Shown here one piece after another: positions 1 to 4,191 of a stretch of DNA of 6,262 nt (positions are counted from its first letter, which is position 1; each line of letters opens with the position of its first letter). The stretch spans positions 1-6,262 of the forward strand of contig JAYUHO010000079.1 of NCBI GenBank assembly GCA_043766915.1. Direction: 5' to 3'. The notes beneath the pieces are model-generated. The model saw only the letters and a list, made by a program, of their open reading frames with translations, was not told where the DNA came from and made no database searches. Position numbers and translations under genes: made by a program. This DNA is from JANNAT01 sp043766915 (GTDB taxonomy: Bacteria; Pseudomonadota; Alphaproteobacteria; Rhodobacterales; Rhodobacteraceae).

Positions 1-362
1 AGGCCAAAAGCGGCGCGCGCGCACAGGAACATGCCGGTTATGTTGACGTTGTTGACGGCAAGCCATTGATCGACAGGGATTTCATCAATAGGGGCAGCGG
101 GCGCAGACATGCCTGCGTTGTTGAACAACACGTCCAAGCCGCCCCACGCAGATTTCAGCACCGCAAAGGCCGCCTCGACTTGCCCCGGATCGCTGACATC
201 AGCGGGCAGAACAAGAGCGTCCGACTGACCGGCAGTTTCCCGCAAAGGCCCGGCCCTGCGGCCCAACAATGCCACGCGCCAGCCTGCAGATATGAAACAG
301 CGGGCGGTGGCGCGGCCAATGCCAGAGCCTGCGCCCGTGATCAGAATGGATTTTTGCGGCAT
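1..362 (-). CDS. Short-chain dehydrogenase/reductase (SDR), 5' part, cut by left window edge
   Basis: The first 120 codons of a classical SDR oxidoreductase are present; the rest lies beyond the left edge. SDRs reduce or oxidise alcohol/carbonyl groups with NAD(P)H. The cofactor-binding motif TGxxxGIG is intact at residues 9-16 (TGAGSGIG). An acidic ADVSD follows at about 54-58, where the family binds adenine. The structural NNAG motif is at 81-84, and NVNITG further on supplies the conserved active-site-helix Asn. Two arginines after the second strand (LLGRR, 32-36) suggest NADP(H) preference, which is inference. The Ser and YxxxK catalytic residues would lie outside the window, so activity and substrate cannot be judged. 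The start is the ATG at 362-360; it lies only eight residues before the motif, as usual, and no other in-frame ATG is close upstream. The Shine-Dalgarno sequence is weak. It lies downstream of tRNA-Thr on the same strand but about 300 bases away, so it is probably transcribed separately. Confidence 0.9.
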   Translation of the reverse strand, partial: MPQKSILITGAGSGIGRATARCFISAGWRVALLGRRAGPLRETAGQSDALVLPADVSDPGQVEAAFAVLKSAWGGLDVLFNNAGMSAPAAPIDEIPVDQWLAVNNVNITGMFLCARAAFG

Positions 363-656
363 ATCGGGTTCCGGCGTGATTGCGTGCGCAGCATGGCGGG
401 GCCGCTGGCAAAGGGCAAGCCTGAGAGGGACTGGAAACAGAAAAAGCCGTCTTTGATGGACCGGCATGCACACCGGTGGCCGCAGCAATCGGATAAGATA
501 GTCAGGGTAAATACGGTGCGTGCGGTGACCGCCCTGCAGTTCCGGTCATCCCCTTGTCATAGCGACAGTCTGCTTGGTTTATCCTGTCCCACGGTCTTTT
601 TTCGTGGGACACTTTAGGTTTACAACGGGTTGAAAATGTGGGGTAATTTTATGTGG
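363..656. other. Non-coding stretch between tRNA-Thr and the SDR gene
   Basis: I see no credible gene in these 294 bases. The open frames across it are out of frame with the SDR gene or antisense to it, and have low-complexity Arg/Pro/His-rich translations. The only strong structure is the perfect hairpin at 586-611, listed separately. A short 5-bp inverted repeat (ACCGG 460-464 / CCGGT 473-477) is too weak to call. I could not find a convincing -35/-10 pair for the SDR gene here. Confidence 0.6.
586..611 (-). terminator. Perfect 9-bp hairpin downstream of tRNA-Thr, possible terminator
   Basis: The arms TGTCCCACG (586-594) and CGTGGGACA (603-611) are exact reverse complements around an 8-base loop that is T-rich on the plus strand. 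It begins about 45 bases past the 3' end of the minus-strand tRNA, which suits a transcript end or an RNase-stop structure. No U-tract follows on the minus strand (the sequence continues GGATAAACC), so a canonical intrinsic terminator is not proven. A protein-binding site is also possible. Confidence 0.4.
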
Positions 657-732
657 TGGTGCCCCCATACGGACTCGAACCGCAGACCCTCTGATTACAA
701 ATCAGATGCTCTACCAACTGAGCTATAGGGGC
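657..732 (-). tRNA. tRNA-Thr (anticodon UGU), CCA end encoded
   Basis: Read on the minus strand, this is a full cloverleaf of 76 nt including CCA. The acceptor arm GCCCCTA pairs with TGGGGGC, allowing one G-U pair, and the discriminator is A (position 660). The D arm contains AGCTCAGTTGGTAGAGC. The anticodon stem TCTGA/TCAGA closes the loop TTTGTAA, placing anticodon TGT at 699-697, which reads ACA and other Thr codons. The T arm TGCGG-TTCGAGT-CCGTA is canonical. The discriminator is followed by CCA at 659-657 and then a second CCA at 656-654. A good promoter sits immediately upstream (745-773). It is transcribed in the same direction as the ABC permease but has its own promoter. Confidence 0.97.
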
Positions 733-744
733 AACCTGTGGCGG

Positions 745-773
745 TAAATACCGATGTGTCACGGGTGGTGCAA
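745..773 (-). promoter_or_regulatory. Predicted sigma-70-type promoter of tRNA-Thr
   Basis: On the minus strand a -35 box TTGCAC (773-768) is followed, after exactly 17 bases, by a -10 box TATTTA (750-745). Initiation about 7 bases later would start the transcript a few bases before the mature tRNA 5' end at 732, as is usual for tRNA genes. It lies between the stop codon of the permease and the tRNA, so the tRNA need not depend on permease transcription. Confidence 0.55.
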
Positions 774-806
774 GGGGGGTGGCGCGGATTTTTCGCTCAG
801 GTGCCG

Positions 807-2471
807 TTAGCGGTCCCGCGTGGCCCGGGCCAACAGGCCCACGGCAATCAGGCCCATCGCCACCACCACCAATGCCGCAGGCGCGGCTTTGGACAGTTGC
901 TCAAGGCTGGCCAGTTCATAGACACGCGTGGACAGGGTGTTGAAATTGAACGGGCGCAGCAGCAGGGTGGCCGGCAGTTCCTTGACACAATCGACAAACA
1001 CCACCAACAGGCTTGCGGCCACCGACCCGCGCATCAACGGCAGATAAACCGCCGCCAACGTGCCCCCCGCCCCGCGCCCAAGACTGCGGGCTGCCATCGG
1101 CAGGCTGGGCGAAATTCGGCCAAAGGCGGTGTCAATGGCACCTTGGGCAATGCCGAAAAACCGCACGAGATAGGCCAGCACAATCGCCGCCGCCGTCCCC
1201 GTCAGCAAAAGCCCCGGATCGCGGCCGGTTAGGGTTTGGATGGCATCAGCCACGCGATGATCCAGTGCGGCCAGCGGCACCAACAGCCCCAAGGCCAGCA
1301 CAGCGCCCGGTGCAGCATATCCCAGCGTTGTCACGGGCAGCACCAGACGCGCCATCTTGCGCCCCGCCATCCGCACGCCGTAAACCAAAAACAGCGCCGC
1401 ACTTACCGTCAGCACCGCGGCACTCCCCGCCACAAGTGCTGTGTTCAAAGCCGCCGCCGCCAATCCCGGTTCAGCCCATACCCCGGGGTTGGCAATGCCA
1501 TGACCCGCCATCACCGCGACCGGCAGCACAAAACCCAACCCAAACGGAATAAGGCAAGCGATCAGCGCGATGATCCCCTGCCCGCGCGACATTTGCATCG
1601 GATCAACCGGACGCGTCGCTCGGCTTTGGCCGTGAAACCGGGCATGGCGGCGCGATCTGCGCTCTATCGCCACCAGACCAAGGATCAGCACCAGGATAAC
1701 TCCGGCTATTTGCGCCGCACCGCCCGCGTTATTGCCATTCAGCCAGGTTGAAAACACCCCCGTCGTCAGGGTTTGCACACCAAAATGCTGCATGGTGCCG
1801 TAATCAGCGACCGTTTCCATCATCACCAGCGCCACACCCGTGGCAATCGCCGGGCGCAACAACGGCAGCCCCAACCGCCAGAACATACCCCACGGCCCCA
1901 GACCCAAGGATCGCGCCACTTCGTAAAAGCTGCCCGATTGTTCGCGCAGGGCGGCACGGGTCAGCAGATAAACATAAGGGTATAGCGCCGAGGCCAGCAC
2001 CAGTATTGCCGCCGGTTCTGACCTGATCTGCGGAAACCAATAATCGCGGGCATCCTGCCAGCCAAATGTCGCGCGCAGTGCGGCCTGCATCGGGCCTGCA
2101 TAGTCCAGAAAATCAACCAGCGCATAGGCCCCGATATAGGCCGGTATCGCCAGCGGAAACAGCAACGCCCAATTCAGTATCTTTGCCCCGGCAAAGCGAT
2201 ACATCGTGACCAGCCACGCCGCGCCCACCCCCATCGCTGCCGCCAACAGCCCGACGCCGATCATCATCCGCACCGTGGTGCCCACATAGCGCGGCAGGAC
2301 GGTCACCAGCAGATGCGGCCAGACGTTGTCGGTGGGATGAAACGCAATCCAGACCACCGACACCATCGGCGCCAGCACGATCACCGCAATGACAATCGCG
2401 CCCACTGACCAGCCATCCATGCCCCAGCGGCGCGCGGATCGCTGTATCTGACTGTTTTGCTGGGGTATCAT
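807..2471 (-). CDS. fbpB: Iron(III)-type ABC transporter permease (FbpB/AfuB-like), two fused permease domains
   Basis: This 554-aa inner-membrane protein is the channel part of a periplasmic-binding-protein-dependent ABC importer, most like the ferric-iron FbpB/AfuB family. It has about 12 hydrophobic helices in two homologous halves. Each half carries the cytoplasmic EAA loop that docks the ATPase: EVARSLGLG with the following LPLLRP (about 184-207), and MAARSLGRG with YLPLMRG (about 459-482). The C-terminal stretch KELPATLLLRPFNF (497-510), then STRVYELAS, is characteristic of FbpB proteins. Length matches the family. The start used is ATG 2471-2469; it lacks a clear Shine-Dalgarno, and Met18 (2420) just before the first helix is an alternative. 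The gene for the 290-aa protein is divergent upstream, and tRNA-Thr lies downstream. No binding protein or ATPase gene is adjacent inside the window, so its partners must be elsewhere. Iron as substrate is inferred from family; related permeases can carry other substrates. Confidence 0.92.
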   Translation of the reverse strand: MIPQQNSQIQRSARRWGMDGWSVGAIVIAVIVLAPMVSVVWIAFHPTDNVWPHLLVTVLPRYVGTTVRMMIGVGLLAAAMGVGAAWLVTMYRFAGAKILNWALLFPLAIPAYIGAYALVDFLDYAGPMQAALRATFGWQDARDYWFPQIRSEPAAILVLASALYPYVYLLTRAALREQSGSFYEVARSLGLGPWGMFWRLGLPLLRPAIATGVALVMMETVADYGTMQHFGVQTLTTGVFSTWLNGNNAGGAAQIAGVILVLILGLVAIERRSRRHARFHGQSRATRPVDPMQMSRGQGIIALIACLIPFGLGFVLPVAVMAGHGIANPGVWAEPGLAAAALNTALVAGSAAVLTVSAALFLVYGVRMAGRKMARLVLPVTTLGYAAPGAVLALGLLVPLAALDHRVADAIQTLTGRDPGLLLTGTAAAIVLAYLVRFFGIAQGAIDTAFGRISPSLPMAARSLGRGAGGTLAAVYLPLMRGSVAASLLVVFVDCVKELPATLLLRPFNFNTLSTRVYELASLEQLSKAAPAALVVVAMGLIAVGLLARATRDR

Positions 2472-2515
2472 CTGCCGGGATTTACAGGAAAGCTGTTCCC
2501 CTGTCCAGAAAACCC

Positions 2516-2523
2516 ACTATAGT
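2516..2523. promoter_or_regulatory. Palindromic -10 element in the divergent promoter region
   Basis: ACTATAGT is its own reverse complement, so a TATAGT hexamer (4-5 matches to the -10 consensus) is offered to both strands. On the plus strand it would start the 290-aa protein transcript near 2530, and on the minus strand the permease transcript. The -35 positions on both sides are poor, which suggests activator dependence or a different sigma factor. The 95 bases between the two start codons contain no other convincing promoter. Confidence 0.4.
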
Positions 2524-2544
2524 TGTGGCAAAACACCAAAACAG

Positions 2545-2559
2545 CAGGCAGGCAGGCAG
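2545..2559 (+). repeat. CAGG tetranucleotide repeat (3.75 units) in the leader of the 290-aa gene
   Basis: CAGG occurs three times in tandem, followed by CAG, ending 7 bases before the ATG at 2567. The last AGG (2554-2556) is the best Shine-Dalgarno candidate, with a 10-base spacer. The repeat is therefore the likely ribosome-binding region of the gene. Confidence 0.7.
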
Positions 2560-2566
2560 CAAGATC

Positions 2567-3439
2567 ATGCGGATTGTTTATCACCTAGGTGCGCATTTCA
2601 CCGATGAAGAGCGGCTTGTGAAATGCCTGCTGAAAAACCGCGCGGTGCTGGCGCAATATGGCATCGCGGTTCCCGGCCCCAAACGCTATCGCAATCTGTT
2701 GCGCGATGCGGCGGTGCAACTGAAAGGGGCCGCCGCCTCCCGCGATACCCAGGCCTTGTTGCTGGATCAGATCATGGAAGAGGATGTGGCCAAACGGCTG
2801 ATCCTGTCCTGGGACAGTTTTCTCAGCCTGCCGCCATGGGTGCTGAAAGGCACGCTTTATCCGGCTGCAGGTGAACGGGTGCGGGCGTTTTCGCAGATTT
2901 TCCCCGAGATAGAGGCGGAATTTCATCTGGCCATCCGCAATCCGGCAACGTTTCTGCCAACCCTGTTTGAAAAACAACGCACCAAAGACTACACCGAATT
3001 TCTGGCCGGGGCCGATCCGTTTCGGTTGCGCTGGTCGGATGTGGTGGAACGGATTCTGGCTGCCAACCCCGACGCGCCATTGACCATCTGGTGCGATGAG
3101 GACACGCCGCTGATCTGGCCGGAAGTGCTGCGCGCGGTGGCCGGGCTGCCTGAAGACTGTGTTTTGGCCGGCGAGGATGACTTGCTGACATCGCTGATGT
3201 CGGGCGAGGGCCATGCGCGGATGCGCAGCTATCTGGCCAGCCATGCGCCGGCGACCATTCTGCAGCGCCGCAAGATTGTGTCGGCGTTTCTGGACAAGTT
3301 CGCGCTGCCTGAACGCATTGATATGGAAGTGGAAATGCCCGACTGGACGGCCGAGAATGTCGAGGATATGACAACAGAGTATGAGCAAGACGTGGCCCGC
3401 ATTGCTGCGATGCCGGGGGTGACGTTCATCGCGCCCTAG
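2567..3439 (+). CDS. Sulfotransferase-like protein with degraded cofactor loop, function unknown
   Basis: This is a 290-aa soluble protein with no signal peptide or membrane segment. The N-terminus is a short hydrophobic strand followed by HLGAHFTDEERL (6-17). This resembles the strand plus phosphosulfate-binding loop of sulfotransferases (HxGxxKTGTT type), but the Lys and the TGTT residues are replaced. A later segment, LAIRNPATFLPTLFEKQ (121-137), resembles the second cofactor site of that fold (RxPxxxFLS/P-type). VPGPKRYRNLLRDA (35-48) looks like a conserved block. I recognise it as a conserved-hypothetical type seen in Rhodobacteraceae, but cannot give a reaction; PAPS-dependent transfer is doubtful given the lost loop. 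The ATG at 2567 is preferred over the GTG at 2525, because the GTG lies one base from the predicted -10 box and because the strand-loop motif starts right at this Met. It is divergent from the permease and convergent with gapR. The gene is intact. Confidence 0.8.
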   Translation: MRIVYHLGAHFTDEERLVKCLLKNRAVLAQYGIAVPGPKRYRNLLRDAAVQLKGAAASRDTQALLLDQIMEEDVAKRLILSWDSFLSLPPWVLKGTLYPAAGERVRAFSQIFPEIEAEFHLAIRNPATFLPTLFEKQRTKDYTEFLAGADPFRLRWSDVVERILAANPDAPLTIWCDEDTPLIWPEVLRAVAGLPEDCVLAGEDDLLTSLMSGEGHARMRSYLASHAPATILQRRKIVSAFLDKFALPERIDMEVEMPDWTAENVEDMTTEYEQDVARIAAMPGVTFIAP

Positions 3440-3482
3440 TTTTCAGTACATCCCGCCATACCGCGATGAACCCTAAAATTTG

Positions 3483-3500
3483 GCGAAAATTTCGCTTTTT
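3483..3500 (+). terminator. Short hairpin plus T5, candidate terminator of the 290-aa gene
   Basis: GCGAAA (3483-3488) and TTTCGC (3490-3495) are inverted around a single base, so about five pairs with a 3-base loop can form, followed by five Ts (3496-3500). It lies about 45 bases after the stop codon at 3439. The stem is short and A/T-rich, so termination may be weak and aided by the GC-rich hairpins that follow. Confidence 0.4.
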
Positions 3501-3505
3501 CTGTT

Positions 3506-3565
3506 CAAAAATATCCCACGGGGGAGGCGGCAATTGCCGCCAGGGGGTGTGAAACCCCCGCTTTT
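3506..3565. terminator. Bidirectional terminator region between convergent genes, GC-rich nested hairpins
   Basis: Three elements stand side by side. First, the perfect 16-bp palindrome GGCGGCAATTGCCGCC (3526-3541). Second, a hairpin GGGGGT (3543-3548) / ACCCCC (3554-3559) with a 5-base loop, followed on the plus strand by GC and TTTT (3562-3565). Third, a run of five As with TA (3506-3512), which on the minus strand gives TATTTTT just beyond the stems. CGGGGG (3519-3524) can also pair with CCCCCG (3555-3560), enclosing the palindrome; this excludes the second hairpin. Position between the converging 290-aa gene and gapR supports termination in both directions. Confidence 0.65.
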
Positions 3566-3572
3566 CCCGCCG

Positions 3573-3827
3573 TCAGCTCATCCCCAGCGCGGCTTTGTAC
3601 ATATCAATAATCGCTTCTTCTTCGGCAATTTCGTCGGGTTTGCGTTTGCGCAAGGCCACAACTTTGCGCAGCACTTTGGTGTCATAGCCCCGGCCTTTGG
3701 CCTCGGCCATCAGCTCTTTTTGCTGCTCGGTCACGTCCTTTTTCTCGGACTCCAGCTGTTCATAGCGTTCGATGAATTGGCGCAACTCGTCTGCGGTTAC
3801 AGTATAGGTGTCGATCACGTCACTCAT
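3573..3827 (-). CDS. gapR: GapR (DUF2312) nucleoid-associated DNA-binding protein
   Basis: This 84-aa protein matches the GapR/DUF2312 family in length and sequence. In Caulobacter, GapR is a nucleoid-associated protein that binds overtwisted, AT-rich DNA ahead of replication and transcription and helps type II topoisomerases. The sequence shows a Glu/Lys-rich coiled coil (ELRQFIERYEQLESEKKDV), then a basic block KGRGYDTKVLRKVVALRKRK that carries the DNA-contacting lysines and arginines, and a short C-terminal helix ending AALGMS. The start is ATG 3827-3825 with GAGG (3836-3833) five bases upstream; extending the frame to 3881 adds 18 residues that do not look like the family. It is divergent from the small membrane protein and convergent with the 290-aa gene, so it is a single-gene transcript. 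It is likely a core chromosomal gene. Confidence 0.95.
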   Translation of the reverse strand: MSDVIDTYTVTADELRQFIERYEQLESEKKDVTEQQKELMAEAKGRGYDTKVLRKVVALRKRKPDEIAEEEAIIDMYKAALGMS

Positions 3828-3859
3828 CACGGCCTCGTTTGCTGGGGTGGAACCCGTGC

Positions 3860-3888
3860 TTCCTATCTGGCGAATTGGCAAGGTTCAA
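3860..3888 (-). promoter_or_regulatory. Possible gapR promoter
   Basis: On the minus strand TTGAAC (3888-3883) and TAGGAA (3865-3860) are separated by 17 bases. Transcription would begin near 3853 and give a leader of about 25 bases. The -35 matches well and the -10 only moderately, so this is a suggestion. Confidence 0.35.
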
Positions 3889-3953
3889 GCGGTCGCACGG
3901 GTCTTGCAGACCACAGAAAAACGAGGCAAAGCACAGCCTATCGCGTCGCAGGC

Positions 3954-3959
3954 AAGGGG
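3954..3959 (+). promoter_or_regulatory. Ribosome binding site that fixes the start of the 71-aa membrane protein
   Basis: AAGGGG lies seven bases before the ATG at 3967. It supports this start rather than the upstream GTG at 3808, which would place the N-terminus inside gapR on the opposite strand and add a segment with no protein-like features. Confidence 0.6.
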
Positions 3960-3966
3960 CAAACCG

Positions 3967-4182
3967 ATGACATGGCTGATCTGGAGCGGGGCTGCCTTGA
4001 CGATATTGGGTGTGATGGGCCTTGCGTGGTACATCCGCGTCGTGTTGGTCAGTCGGCGCAAAAACCTAAGCGAGCCGGACATGCGCGCGGCATTGCAACG
4101 GGTCGTCGCGCTGAATATGGGCGCATTGGCCCTGTCCGGCATTGGCCTGATGATGGTTGTGGTCGGAATAATCCTGTCCTGA
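3967..4182 (+). CDS. Small two-helix membrane protein, unknown function
   Basis: This 71-aa protein is not one I can name. Two hydrophobic segments are evident: about residues 4-28 (WLIWSGAALTILGVMGLAWY and on) and about 47-70 (VALNMGALALSGIGLMMVVV and on). They are joined by a charged loop, SRRKNLSEPDMRAALQRV (about 29-46). The arginine/lysine-rich loop predicts that it faces the cytoplasm with both ends outside, by the positive-inside rule. Coding status is supported by the AAGGGG site at optimal spacing, the typical membrane-protein composition and an intact frame. It is divergent from gapR, with 139 bases between the starts, and its stop codon is nine bases from the end of the convergent hydratase gene. 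A role cannot be inferred from these neighbours. Confidence 0.75.
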   Translation: MTWLIWSGAALTILGVMGLAWYIRVVLVSRRKNLSEPDMRAALQRVVALNMGALALSGIGLMMVVVGIILS

Positions 4183-4191
4183 AGGCTTGAT

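Noticed and set aside
66..617. Plus-strand open frame of 183 codons
   Set aside because: It is antisense to the SDR gene, rich in Arg/His/Pro, has no recognisable domain, and crosses the hairpin at 586-611; a typical shadow in high-GC DNA.
738..1751. Several plus-strand open frames opposite the permease
   Set aside because: Their translations are Gln/Arg/His/Pro-rich low-complexity sequence, the antisense image of a hydrophobic membrane protein.
2525..2566. GTG start 14 codons upstream of the 290-aa protein
   Set aside because: It lies one base after the candidate -10 hexamer, so it would be outside or at the very edge of the transcript, and the extra residues (MAKHQNSRQAGSKI) precede the family-like N-terminal strand.
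2585..3388. Minus-strand open frame of 267 codons opposite the 290-aa gene
   Set aside because: It is fully antisense to a better-supported gene, has an Arg/His/Gln-rich composition and no domain.
3808..3966. GTG-initiated N-terminal extension of the small membrane protein
   Set aside because: It overlaps the start of gapR on the other strand, while the ATG at 3967 has a well-spaced AAGGGG.
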